A DNA stretch of 44,638 nucleotides from Streptomyces sp. HPF1205 (GCF_020400825.1 NZ_JAINVH010000047.1:1-44638); one strand, 5' to 3'; shown: positions 15,993-24,543, counted from the first letter of the stretch. Numbers and translations are program-made. The notes: generated by a model not told the origin, from the letters alone.

Positions 15993-17189
15993 GTGAGCGG
16001 CATCGACTTGGACGAATTCGGCTCCCTGGTGGAGCGTCCCGACGCGGGTCTGCGCAGGGACTCGCAGGAACGGTGGACGCGGCTGGTCCCGCCGGCCGGC
16101 GCGCTGGGCAGGCCCGCGGAACTCGCCGACTGGCTGTCCGCGGTGCAGGGCGCCGTACCGGCCCGGCCGATCACCCGCCCCAAGGTGCTGCTGTTCGCGG
16201 CCGACCACGGGGTCGCCTCGCTGGGAGTGTCGGCCCGCCCGGCGGGCACCGCGGTGGAGCTGGTCCGGGCCGTCGTGGAGGGCACGGCCCCCGTCGCCGT
16301 GCTGTCGCGGCAGTACGGGGCCCCGGTCCGGGTGATCGACATGGCGCTGGACTGCGACCCGGCCGAGCTGCCCGCCGGCGTCGCCGCCCACCGGGTGCGG
16401 CGCGGCTCGGGCCGCTGGGACGTCGAGGACGCGCTCACCGCGCAGGAGGCCGAGCAGGCGTTCCGCGCCGGCGTGGCGATCGCGGACGAGGAGGCGGACT
16501 CCGGCACCGACCTGGTCCTGCTCGGCGACCTCAGCGTGGGCGGGACGACCACGGCGGGCGTGCTCGTCGCGGCGCTGTGCGGCACCGACGCCTCCGTGGT
16601 CACCGGGCGCGGTTCGGGCCTCGACGACCTGGGCTGGATGCGCAAGTGCGCCGCGATCCGCGACGGGCTACGCCGGGCCCGGCCGGTCCTCGGCGACCAG
16701 CTCGCCCTGCTGGCCGCGGTCGGCGGCGCGGACTTCGCGGCGACCACGGGCTTCCTCCTCCAGGCCGCCGTACGCAAGCTCCCGGTGGTCCTGGACGGCG
16801 TCGTCAGCGCGGCCTGCGCCCTGGTCGCCCAGCGCATCGCCTTCCGCGCCCCCGACTGGTGGCTCGCCGCCCACACCACCGGCGAGCCCGGCCAGGACAA
16901 GGCCCTGGACCGCGTCTCCCTCGAACCCCTCCTCACGCACGGCCTGCACACGGGCTCCGCCGTGGGCCCGCTGCTCGCCCTCCCGCTCCTGCAGGCCGCG
17001 GCCGCCCTCTCCGCCGAACTCCCGGACCCGAAGCCGGACGAGGCGCGGGACGACGTTCCCGACGAGGGGCCGGACCCGAAGCCGGACGAGGGTGCCGAGC
17101 AGGGGCTTGACGAGGGGCCGGGCCGGACGCAGGACGCAGGACAGGACGAGGGGCCCGACGGGACGCCCGGCCAGGCGCCGACCGTCTGA
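15993..17189 (+). CDS. cobT: Nicotinate-nucleotide-dimethylbenzimidazole phosphoribosyltransferase, divergent
   Basis: CobT activates the lower ligand of cobalamin by making alpha-ribazole phosphate. Residues about 1-345 match the family: FAADHGVASLGVSA, the SVGGTTTAGVL phosphate-binding region, and the long DGVVSAACALVAQRIAF block. Where CobT normally has GEGTGA with the catalytic glutamate, this protein reads TGSAVG, placing Ser (S322) at that position. The C-terminus carries a tail of about 50 acidic, Pro-rich residues encoded partly by a 22-nt direct repeat (17022-17043 and 17070-17091). GTG 15993 begins 8 nt after TACCCT (15980-15985). Confidence 0.87.
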   Translation: MSGIDLDEFGSLVERPDAGLRRDSQERWTRLVPPAGALGRPAELADWLSAVQGAVPARPITRPKVLLFAADHGVASLGVSARPAGTAVELVRAVVEGTAPVAVLSRQYGAPVRVIDMALDCDPAELPAGVAAHRVRRGSGRWDVEDALTAQEAEQAFRAGVAIADEEADSGTDLVLLGDLSVGGTTTAGVLVAALCGTDASVVTGRGSGLDDLGWMRKCAAIRDGLRRARPVLGDQLALLAAVGGADFAATTGFLLQAAVRKLPVVLDGVVSAACALVAQRIAFRAPDWWLAAHTTGEPGQDKALDRVSLEPLLTHGLHTGSAVGPLLALPLLQAAAALSAELPDPKPDEARDDVPDEGPDPKPDEGAEQGLDEGPGRTQDAGQDEGPDGTPGQAPTV

Positions 17190-17318
17190 GCCGCCGGGGA
17201 GCCGCCGTCTCCCGCGCGGCTCCCCGGCCCGCCCGGAGGCGGGCACCGCCGGCGCCGTCGGCGCGGGGTGCCCGCACACCACCTGGCGCGGGGTTCCCGC
17301 ATTCCGGACATCAGCGCA

Positions 17319-17324
17319 TATGAT
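17319..17324 (+). promoter_or_regulatory. -10 box giving a probable leaderless mRNA for the MprF-like gene
   Basis: TATGAT at 17319-17324, 9 nt before ATG 17333, with no Shine-Dalgarno sequence between. The -35 region is weak. The preceding 129 nt after cobT hold no gene. Confidence 0.45.
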
Positions 17325-17332
17325 CGCCCAGT

Positions 17333-19189
17333 ATGGGAACGGTCACCGGGGGCCCGCCGCGGGGGATCACGCGCCCGCGCCCGTGGGCCCGCCGGGGCGC
17401 CGCGTACACCGTCTGGTACCTGCGCCTGGTCGCCCTGCTGAACGTCCTGGGCGTCGTCTGGGTGTCGTTCGGCAGCGACATCCGGCGGCACAACGCCCAG
17501 GACTACTTCACCCCCTACCTGCTGACCGCCGGCTTCACCTCCGGCTTCTTCGCGCTGTTCCTGGCGGTCACCATGCGCCGCAGGAAACGGGCCGCCTGGA
17601 TCCTGAACCTGGTGCTGTGCGGCCTGTTCTTCGCCGCCCTGGCGGTGAGCATGGTGTGGCCGCAGATCCACCGGCACGCCCAGAACTGGGTCTCGCTCGT
17701 GCTGACCGGCTCCTTCCTCGCCGCGCTCGTCGTGGGCAGGAAGGAGTTCCGGGCCAAGGGCGATCCGGCGAACCCGTGGTACGCGGGGCTGACCGCCGCC
17801 GTCGGGCTCGTGGTCGCCGCGCTGCTGGGCACGGCGCTCGTGGCGGGCACGAACTCGGCCAACGGCGCGAATTTCGGCGACGTCTTCGGCTACGCCCTGG
17901 TACGGCTGATCAGCCTGGTGCCCAGCGACACCGAGTTCGCGGCCATCGAGGCACCGGGCTGGGTGGACGTGGCGATCAACGTCATGAGCGCCGCGCTCTT
18001 CCTGCTGGTGCTGTTCGTGGCGTTCCGCTCGCCCCGCAACCGCGAGCTGCTGTGCGGCGAGGACGAGGAGCGGCTGCGGGCGCTGCTGGACAGGTACGGC
18101 GAGCGGGACTCGCTGGGCTATTTCGCGCTGCGCCGCGACAAGAGCGTCATCTGGTCGCCGACCGGCAAGTCGGCGATCGCCTACCGGGTGCTCGGCGGCG
18201 TCACCCTGGCGTCGGGTGACCCGATCGGCGACCCCGAGGCGTGGCCGGGCGCCATCGACGCCTGGCTGGCGGAGGCCAAGCAGCACGCCTGGGTCCCGGC
18301 GGTCATGGGCGCGGGGGAGGAGGCGGGCAGGGTCTACGCCCGGCACGGCCTCGACGCCTTGGAACTGGGCGACGAGGCGATCGTCGACACCGCGGACTTC
18401 ACGCTGGAGGGCCGGGCGATGCGCACCGTCCGGCAGGCGTACAACCGGGTGAGGCGCTCCGGCTGCACCGTACGGATCCGGCGGCACGCCGACATCCCGG
18501 CCCGGGAGATGGACGCCCTGGTGGAGCGGGCCGACCACTGGCGCGACGGAGGCACCGAGCGCGGCTTCTCGATGGCGCTGGGGCGACTGGGCGACCCGGC
18601 CGACGGCCGGTGCGTGATGGTGGAGTGCGCGGACGGGGAGGGCAGGCCCAAGGCGCTGCTGAGCTTCGTGCCGTGGGGGCCGCACGGCCTGTCGCTGGAC
18701 CTGATGCGCCGGGACCGCTCGGCCGACAACGGCCTGATCGAGTTCATGGTGATCGAGCTGATCCAGCGGGCCGAGGAGGTGGGGGTGCGGCAGATCTCGC
18801 TGAACTTCGCGATGTTCCGGTCGGTGTTCGAGCGGGGGTCGCGGCTCGGGGCGGGGCCGGTGCTGCGGCTGTGGCACTCGCTGCTGACGTTCTTCTCGCG
18901 GTGGTGGCAGATCGAGTCGCTCTACCGCGCCAACGCCAAGTTCCGCCCCATCTGGGAGCCGCGCTATGTGCTGTTCGGCAAGTCCAGCGAACTGCCCAGG
19001 ATCGGCCTCGCCGGCGCGCGGGCCGAAGGGTTCCTCGGCGTCCCCCGGCTGCCCGCTCCCCTGCGCCGCGGCGAGCGGCGCCGCGAAGGGCTCGGCGCCC
19101 GGATCGGCAACGCCCGGCCTGGCCGGCCCCACCCCCGGCGCGGAGGCGCGGACCGCGGACCCACCGCCGATCCGCGCCCGCACCGCTGA
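17333..19189 (+). CDS. MprF-like membrane protein with phosphatidylglycerol lysyltransferase domain (DUF2156)
   Basis: 618 residues. The first 230 hold about six transmembrane helices (for example VWYLRLVALLNVLGVVWVSF and AAWILNLVLCGLFFAALAVS). The cytoplasmic C-terminal half is the GNAT-like LPG-synthase domain, with LASGDPIG, GRAMRTVRQAYNRV, GFSMALGRL and the terminal IESLYRANAKFRPIWEPRY. In MprF and LysX-type proteins this domain moves an aminoacyl group from tRNA onto phosphatidylglycerol, lowering membrane charge. Here the acyl donor is not known, and the flippase half of MprF is replaced by a smaller membrane part. No lysyl-tRNA synthetase domain is attached. It interrupts the cobalamin genes, and the last 60 residues are basic and low in complexity. 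Confidence 0.87.
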   Translation: MGTVTGGPPRGITRPRPWARRGAAYTVWYLRLVALLNVLGVVWVSFGSDIRRHNAQDYFTPYLLTAGFTSGFFALFLAVTMRRRKRAAWILNLVLCGLFFAALAVSMVWPQIHRHAQNWVSLVLTGSFLAALVVGRKEFRAKGDPANPWYAGLTAAVGLVVAALLGTALVAGTNSANGANFGDVFGYALVRLISLVPSDTEFAAIEAPGWVDVAINVMSAALFLLVLFVAFRSPRNRELLCGEDEERLRALLDRYGERDSLGYFALRRDKSVIWSPTGKSAIAYRVLGGVTLASGDPIGDPEAWPGAIDAWLAEAKQHAWVPAVMGAGEEAGRVYARHGLDALELGDEAIVDTADFTLEGRAMRTVRQAYNRVRRSGCTVRIRRHADIPAREMDALVERADHWRDGGTERGFSMALGRLGDPADGRCVMVECADGEGRPKALLSFVPWGPHGLSLDLMRRDRSADNGLIEFMVIELIQRAEEVGVRQISLNFAMFRSVFERGSRLGAGPVLRLWHSLLTFFSRWWQIESLYRANAKFRPIWEPRYVLFGKSSELPRIGLAGARAEGFLGVPRLPAPLRRGERRREGLGARIGNARPGRPHPRRGGADRGPTADPRPHR

Positions 19190-19193
19190 CCGG

Positions 19194-19850
19194 CTGCGGC
19201 GGCTGGCCGTCCGCGAATGGGGCGCGGTCTTCCCTGACATCGGGCGCCGGCTGCGCGCGGCCCGGCTGCGCGCCCTCCCGCTGACCCTCGCCTCGTGCCT
19301 GGGCATCCTGCTCCTGCAGCTCCTGCAGCACACCGGCGGCGCCGCGGACTGGGTGGACCGGCTCGGCGGGGTGTACGCGACGCTGCCGTGGTGGCAGGCG
19401 CTGCTGCGCACCCCCCTGTCGCTGCTGGTACCCGACGCCTCGCTGCCGAGCTGGGGCCTGATCGTGCAGGTCGTGGTCGTCTTCGGCATCGCGGAGACCA
19501 CGGTCGGCGCCCGCCGCGCCTTAGGCGTCGCCCTGCTGGCCACTCTGGCGGGAACCTGTTTCGCCCGCTACTCGCTGTGGACCGGACCGCACGGCTTCCT
19601 GGGCCTGCCGGCCGCCGACCTCGCCGTACGCGACACCGGCCCGTCGGCGGCGGTGGTCGCGCTCGGGGTGTACGTGGCCTGCCGCTACCGCGCCTGGCTG
19701 ACGGCGTCGGCGGTCGCGCTGGCGATGGTCGCCGAGGTGGTGTGGGTGACGAACCTGGCGGGCTGCGAGCACCTCGCGGGCGTGCTGTGCGTTCTCGCCC
19801 TCGCCGCGGGGGAGGCGGTGCGCGGCCGAGGCGGTAGCCTCGCGCGGTGA
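19194..19850 (+). CDS. Rhomboid-like membrane protein (start codon uncertain)
   Basis: Multi-pass membrane protein resembling actinobacterial rhomboid-like proteins. Helices include LTLASCLGILLLQLLQ, WGLIVQVVVVFGIAE and LTASAVALAMVAEVVWV. The rhomboid serine motif appears as TGPSAAVVAL (G-x-S-A) and a histidine sits where the partner is expected (EHLAGVL, H-x2-G), so an intramembrane protease is possible. The start is unresolved: the frame is open back to ATG 18966, but that overlaps the MprF-like gene by 224 nt. The only ATG/GTG/TTG after the overlap is GTG 19353, which would remove the first helix. CTG 19194 and 19203 are the plausible positions; 19194 is given. The stop overlaps the cobS start (GTGA). 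Confidence 0.65.
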   Translation: MRRLAVREWGAVFPDIGRRLRAARLRALPLTLASCLGILLLQLLQHTGGAADWVDRLGGVYATLPWWQALLRTPLSLLVPDASLPSWGLIVQVVVVFGIAETTVGARRALGVALLATLAGTCFARYSLWTGPHGFLGLPAADLAVRDTGPSAAVVALGVYVACRYRAWLTASAVALAMVAEVVWVTNLAGCEHLAGVLCVLALAAGEAVRGRGGSLAR

Positions 19851-21046
19851 CCGACGCCGAAGCGACCCCGCCCGAGCACCGGCAGGCACCCCCGGAGGAC
19901 GCCCCGCCCCCGCCCGCACCCCAGGAACCGTCGCCCATACCCGCGCCCCAGGCAGCCGCCCAGGACCCGGCGCCCGTACCCCGAACGCCCAGGCCGCAAC
20001 CGGCGCCCCCGCCCGCACCCCAGGCAGCCGCCCGGCAACCCGCGCCCCAGACGCCCGCCCAGGACCCGGCGCCCGTACCCCGAACGCCCAGGCCGCAACC
20101 CGCACCTATACCGGCGCCCCAGGAACCGGCACCCGCCCCCCAGGCCACGCAGGACTCCGCGCCCGTACCCGCGCAGGAGTCCCCGCGGCCCGCGGCGCCG
20201 CCGGCGGACGTCCCGCTTCCGCCCGAGCATCCGCCGGCGCCGGCCGGGGAGCCGGTGGCCGAGGCCGCCGTGTCCGGTGGCGACGCGCTGCGGTTCGCGT
20301 TCGGGACGCTGAGCGTGCTGCCCGTGCGGGTGGGCCGCTGGGACCGTACGGCGGCCGGCGGCGGAATGGCGGCGGCCCCGGTCGTGGGTCTGGCGATCGG
20401 GCTGGCCGTGGCGGCGCTCGGCTGGCTGCTGCACGCGCTCGGCGCGTCGCCGCTGCTGACCGCCGTGGCCGCGGTCGCGGTGCCGGCCGCGGCCACGCGG
20501 GGGCTCCACCTGGACGGCCTCGCCGACACCGCCGACGGCTTGGGCTGCGGCAAGCCCGCCGAGGAGGCGCTGCGGGTCATGAAGCGCTCGGACATCGGCC
20601 CCTTCGGCGTCCTGGTCCTGGTGCTCGTCCTGCTCGCGCAGACCGCCGCGCTCGCGTCGTGCTACGGGCACGGGTGGGTGTACGGCGGTACGGCCGCGGT
20701 GGTGGCGGCGGTGACCGGGCGCACCGCCATGACGCTGGCGTGCCGCGAGGGGGTCGCGGCCGCCCGGCCCGACGGCCTGGGGGCGGCCGTCGCGGGAGCG
20801 GTCGACGCCGGTACGGCCTGGGGCACGGCGCTGCTCGTCACCGTGCTCGCGGCCGCGGCGGGAGCGCCCTTCGGCGGCGCGACCGCGCTGCGCTCGGGCC
20901 TGGCCGCGGGCGCCGGCCTGCTCGTCTCCGAGGCGCTGCTGCGGCGCTGCGGGCGGCGCTTCGGCGGGGTCACCGGGGACGTGTTCGGCGCGCTGTGCGA
21001 GAGCGCCGTCACCGCCGCCGCCGTGGTGCTGGCCATGCGCGGCTGA
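19847..21046 (+). CDS. cobS: Adenosylcobinamide-GDP ribazoletransferase with Pro-rich N-terminal extension
   Basis: CobS (cobalamin-5'-phosphate synthase) joins adenosylcobinamide-GDP and alpha-ribazole in the membrane, the last assembly step. The catalytic part is residues about 143-399, a normal CobS length, with the signature GLHLDGLADTADGLG and several membrane helices. Residues 1-142 are an extra Pro/Ala/Gln-rich, presumably disordered segment made partly of a 44-nt exact repeat. GTG 19847 overlaps the upstream stop. An in-frame GTG at 20270 preceded by GAGG at 5 nt would give a 258-residue CobS without the extension and is a real alternative. Confidence 0.88.
   Translation: MTDAEATPPEHRQAPPEDAPPPPAPQEPSPIPAPQAAAQDPAPVPRTPRPQPAPPPAPQAAARQPAPQTPAQDPAPVPRTPRPQPAPIPAPQEPAPAPQATQDSAPVPAQESPRPAAPPADVPLPPEHPPAPAGEPVAEAAVSGGDALRFAFGTLSVLPVRVGRWDRTAAGGGMAAAPVVGLAIGLAVAALGWLLHALGASPLLTAVAAVAVPAAATRGLHLDGLADTADGLGCGKPAEEALRVMKRSDIGPFGVLVLVLVLLAQTAALASCYGHGWVYGGTAAVVAAVTGRTAMTLACREGVAAARPDGLGAAVAGAVDAGTAWGTALLVTVLAAAAGAPFGGATALRSGLAAGAGLLVSEALLRRCGRRFGGVTGDVFGALCESAVTAAAVVLAMRG
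19958..20100 (+). repeat. 44-nt exact direct repeat inside cobS
   Basis: Copies at 19958-20001 and 20057-20100, 99 nt (33 codons) apart and in frame. They encode part of the proline-rich N-terminal extension, each giving AQDPAPVPRTPRPQP-like sequence. The intervening stretch is of similar composition. Confidence 0.85.
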
Positions 21047-21305
21047 CCGGCGGCGCATGGCCGGATTCCCGCCTCCGCGGTCGCGTTCTCGGGCCGCGGG
21101 CGGCGGCGGGTGCCGCCGGACCTGGGACGACGAAGGGCCGATGGGACGGGAGGGGCCCTCGCGCCGCCTGGGCGGGCGTAATCTCGACGGAATCGGCAGC
21201 CACCCCGCTCCGCACCGCTGATCTGGCGCAATACGATGCGGGGGGCCGGGCCGGGCCATCCACCGGCCGCTGACAGGACCTCGACCGAATAGGACCTCAT
21301 CCACC

Positions 21306-22808
21306 GTGACTGCTCTGACTCTCAGTACCTCCTCCGCCGCGGCGTTGCGTGCGGACGCCGTCGTCGTGGGCGTGATCAAGGGGCCCAAGGGCCCGCGGCT
21401 CGCGCCCGGTGCGGAGGCGGTGGACTCCGCGTTCGACGGCGGGCTCGCGGCGACCCTGGAGACCCTGGGCGCCACGGGCGGCGAGGGCGAGGTCACCAAG
21501 CTGCCCGCCCCCGCGGGTGTGAAGGCCGCCGTGGTGGTCGCCGTCGGGCTCGGCGAGACGCCGGAGGACGGTTCCGGCCCCGACGCGGAGGCGCTGCGCA
21601 AGGCGGCGGGCTCGGCGGCCCGGGCGCTGGCGGGTGCGAAGAAGGCCGCGTTCGCGCTGCCGGCCGCGGAGGCGGCGGACGTCGAGGCGGTCGGGACCGG
21701 CGCGCTGCTGGGCGCGTACGCCTTCACCGCCTACCAGGCCGACGGCGGCAAGGCGCCGCTCGGCGAGGTCGCGGTGGTCGGCGCCAAGCCGCGGGACAAG
21801 GCGCACAAGGCCGCCGTCGAGCGGGCCGCCGCGGTGGCGTCCGAGGTCAACCGGGCCCGGGACCTGATCAACACCCCGCCCAACGACCTGACGCCGAAGG
21901 CGTTCGCGGCCGCCGTCAAGGACGCGGCCAAGGAGTTCGGGCTGAAGGTCGAGGTGCTGGACGAGAAGGCGCTGATCAAGGGCGGCTACGGCGGCATCAT
22001 GGGCGTCGGCCAGGGCTCGGCCACCCCGCCGCGCCTGGTCCGCGTCGCGTACACCCACGCCGACGCCGAGCGCACCCTCGCCTTCGTCGGCAAGGGCATC
22101 ACGTACGACTCCGGCGGCATCTCGCTCAAGCCGCCGGGGCACAACGAGACGATGAAGTGCGACATGAGCGGGGCCGCCGCCGTGTTCGCCGCCGTCGTGG
22201 CCACCGCGAAGCTGGGCCTGCGGGTCAACGTCACCGGCTGGCTGGCGCTGGCCGAGAACATGCCCGGCGGCGGCGCGGTCCGCCCCGGCGACGTGCTGCG
22301 GATGTACGGCGGCAAGACGGTGGAGGTGCTCAACACCGACGCCGAGGGCCGGCTGGTGCTGGCCGACGCGCTGGTCCGCGCCTCCGAGGAGCGCCCGGAC
22401 GCGATCGTGGACGTGGCCACCCTGACCGGCGCGATGATCCTCGCGCTGGGCGACGGCCGGTTCGGCATCATGTCCAACGACGACGGCTTCCGCACCCGGG
22501 TGCACACCACCGCGCTGGCCGAGGGCGAGGACTCCTGGCCGATGCCGCTGCCCAAGCAGCTGCGCAAGACCTTCGACTCGCCGACCGCGGACATCGCCAA
22601 CATCGGCGCGCGCCAGGGCGGCGGCCTCGTCGCGGGTCTGTTCCTGAAGGAGTTCGTCGGCGAGGGCATCACCTGGGCCCACCTCGACATCGCCGGTCCG
22701 GCCTTCCACGAGGGCGCGCCCTTCGGCTACACCCCCAAGGGCGGCACCGGCACGGCCGTCCGCACCCTGGTGGCGCTGGCCCGCCAGGCCGCGGACGGCG
22801 CCTTCTGA
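21306..22808 (+). CDS. pepA: Leucyl aminopeptidase (M17)
   Basis: 500-residue M17 metallo-aminopeptidase that removes N-terminal amino acids from peptides in the cytoplasm, as a hexamer with two metal ions. Metal and catalytic motifs are intact: GKGITYDSGGISLKP, MKCDMSGAAAVF and the family signature NTDAEGRL (VEVLNTDAEGRLVLAD). The GTG start at 21306 is preceded by AGGA at 11 nt. TACGAT (21232-21237) could be a -10 about 68 nt upstream. The 259-nt gap after cobS holds no gene. M. tuberculosis pepB (Rv2213) is in the equivalent place upstream of the E2 gene. Confidence 0.95.
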   Translation: MTALTLSTSSAAALRADAVVVGVIKGPKGPRLAPGAEAVDSAFDGGLAATLETLGATGGEGEVTKLPAPAGVKAAVVVAVGLGETPEDGSGPDAEALRKAAGSAARALAGAKKAAFALPAAEAADVEAVGTGALLGAYAFTAYQADGGKAPLGEVAVVGAKPRDKAHKAAVERAAAVASEVNRARDLINTPPNDLTPKAFAAAVKDAAKEFGLKVEVLDEKALIKGGYGGIMGVGQGSATPPRLVRVAYTHADAERTLAFVGKGITYDSGGISLKPPGHNETMKCDMSGAAAVFAAVVATAKLGLRVNVTGWLALAENMPGGGAVRPGDVLRMYGGKTVEVLNTDAEGRLVLADALVRASEERPDAIVDVATLTGAMILALGDGRFGIMSNDDGFRTRVHTTALAEGEDSWPMPLPKQLRKTFDSPTADIANIGARQGGGLVAGLFLKEFVGEGITWAHLDIAGPAFHEGAPFGYTPKGGTGTAVRTLVALARQAADGAF

Positions 22809-22896
22809 CGCGGCTCCCGCACCCGCGGGCACGTTCGCCCCGATGGCCGCACGGCGAACCCGCTCCCGTGCCCCCGAACGGGTGAGTTGCGTCACC

Positions 22897-22939
22897 TACG
22901 GCTCCGGCCGCCGCGGACAGCGGCGCGCCCGGAGCCGTA
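22897..22939. terminator. Inverted repeat between pepA and lpd
   Basis: TACGGCTCCGG (22897-22907) pairs perfectly with CCGGAGCCGTA (22929-22939), and a smaller GC stem can form inside. It lies 89 nt after the pepA stop and is probably its terminator, although it is followed by no T-run. The rest of the 294-nt gap to lpd holds no gene. Confidence 0.55.
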
Positions 22940-23102
22940 TCTCGTCGGTCTCACCTCACGGCCCGGTGGCCCGTCGGCCCTGAACAAGTGCGAAGATGTT
23001 GTCTCGGCGACAGGGCCCCCGTTTTTGGACAAGCGGCCGAACGAAAGCCGCCGCCGGTCACGGCAGGACCGGCGGGGCGAACCCATGCATGGAGGACGTG
23101 AC

Positions 23103-24491
23103 GTGGCGAACGACGCCAGCACTGTTTTCGACCTAGTGATCCTCGGCGGCGGCAGTGGCGGCTACGCGGCGGCCCTGCGTGCCGCGCAGCTGGGACTCGA
23201 CGTCGCCCTGATCGAGAAGAACAAGCTCGGGGGCACCTGTCTGCACAACGGCTGTATTCCCACCAAGGCGCTGCTGCACGCCGGTGAGATCGCGGACCAG
23301 GCTCGCGAGAGCGAGCAGTTCGGCGTGAAGGCCACGTTCGAGGGCATCGACATCGCGGCCGTCCACAAGTACAAGGACGACGTGATCTCCGGCCTCTACA
23401 AGGGCCTGCAGGGCCTGGTGGCCTCGCGCAAGGTGACGTACATCGAGGGCGAGGGCCGGCTGTCGTCGCCCACCTCGATCGACGTGAACGGGCAGCGGAT
23501 CGAGGGCCGGCACATCCTGCTCGCGACCGGTTCCGTGCCGCGCTCGCTGCCCGGCCTGGTCATCGACGGCAACCGGATCATCTCCTCCGACCACGCGCTG
23601 ACCCTGGACCGGGTGCCGCAGTCGGCGGTCATCCTGGGCGGCGGCGTGATCGGCGTGGAGTTCGCCTCCGCGTGGAAGTCCTTCGGCACCGACGTGACGA
23701 TCGTCGAGGGCCTGCCGCACCTGGTGCCCGTCGAGGACGAGAACAGCTCCAAGCTGCTGGAGCGGGCCTTCCGCAAGCGGGGCATCAAGTTCAACCTGGG
23801 CACCTTCTTCCAGAGCGCCGAGTACACCGACAGCGGTGTCAAGGTCACCCTCGCGGACGGCAAGACCTTCGAGGCCGAGGTGCTGCTGGTCGCCATCGGC
23901 CGCGGCCCGGTCTCGCAGGGTCTGGGCTACGAGGAGCAGGGCGTGGCGATGGACCGCGGCTACGTGGTCGTCGACGAGTACATGCGCACCAACGTGCCGA
24001 CCATCTCGGCCGTCGGCGACCTGGTGCCGACCCTCCAGCTCGCGCACGTCGGCTTCGCCGAGGGCATCCTGGTAGCGGAGCGTCTGGCCGGTCTGAAGGC
24101 CGTGCCGATCGACTACGACGGCGTGCCGCGCGTGACGTACTGCCAGCCGGAGGTCGCCTCGGTCGGCATCACCGAGGCCAGGGCCAAGGAGCTCTACGGG
24201 GCCGACAAGGTCGTCACCCTGAAGTACAACCTGGCCGGCAACGGCAGGAGCAAGATCCTCAAGACCTCGGGCGAGATCAAGCTCGTCCAGGTCCGCGACG
24301 GGGCCGTCGTGGGCGTCCACCTGGTCGGCGACCGGATGGGCGAGCAGGTCGGCGAGGCTCAGCTCATCTACAACTGGGAGGCGCTGCCCGCCGAGGTGGC
24401 ACAGCTCATCCACGCGCACCCCACGCAGAACGAGGCGCTCGGCGAGGCCCACCTGGCCCTCGCGGGCAAGCCGCTGCACTCGCACGACTGA
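23103..24491 (+). CDS. lpdA: Dihydrolipoyl dehydrogenase (E3)
   Basis: FAD-dependent E3 that reoxidises dihydrolipoamide on E2 with NAD+. 462 residues. The FAD site is ILGGGSGGYAAALRAAQLG, the redox disulfide is C46-C51 in GGTCLHNGCIPTK, the NAD site is ILGGGVIGVEFA, and the catalytic His-Glu pair is in HAHPTQNEALGEAH. GTG 23103 has GGAGG (23091-23095) 7 nt upstream. The E2 gene follows after 52 nt, so the two are almost certainly co-transcribed. This physical link, together with aceE downstream, points to service in the pyruvate dehydrogenase complex and probably other lipoyl enzymes. Confidence 0.96.
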   Translation: MANDASTVFDLVILGGGSGGYAAALRAAQLGLDVALIEKNKLGGTCLHNGCIPTKALLHAGEIADQARESEQFGVKATFEGIDIAAVHKYKDDVISGLYKGLQGLVASRKVTYIEGEGRLSSPTSIDVNGQRIEGRHILLATGSVPRSLPGLVIDGNRIISSDHALTLDRVPQSAVILGGGVIGVEFASAWKSFGTDVTIVEGLPHLVPVEDENSSKLLERAFRKRGIKFNLGTFFQSAEYTDSGVKVTLADGKTFEAEVLLVAIGRGPVSQGLGYEEQGVAMDRGYVVVDEYMRTNVPTISAVGDLVPTLQLAHVGFAEGILVAERLAGLKAVPIDYDGVPRVTYCQPEVASVGITEARAKELYGADKVVTLKYNLAGNGRSKILKTSGEIKLVQVRDGAVVGVHLVGDRMGEQVGEAQLIYNWEALPAEVAQLIHAHPTQNEALGEAHLALAGKPLHSHD

Positions 24492-24543
24492 CCCTCGAAC
24501 ACGCCATCCCCATCCGCACAGATCGTTAGGAGCAACCGCAACC

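Noticed and set aside
14507..19543. Very long minus-strand open frame upstream of the 71-aa gene
   Set aside because: It is the antisense shadow of cobU, cobT and the MprF-like gene; those plus-strand products have clear family motifs, while the shadow is Arg/Pro/His-rich without domains.
21047..21305. Riboswitch (for example cobalamin) upstream of pepA or near cobS
   Set aside because: No B12-box-like sequence could be recognised by eye in the cob gene leaders; several cob genes appear leaderless or overlapping.
22900..23102. Possible N-terminal extension of dihydrolipoyl dehydrogenase
   Set aside because: The FAD-binding strand begins right after GTG 23103, which has an ideal GGAGG; the upstream part contains a hairpin.
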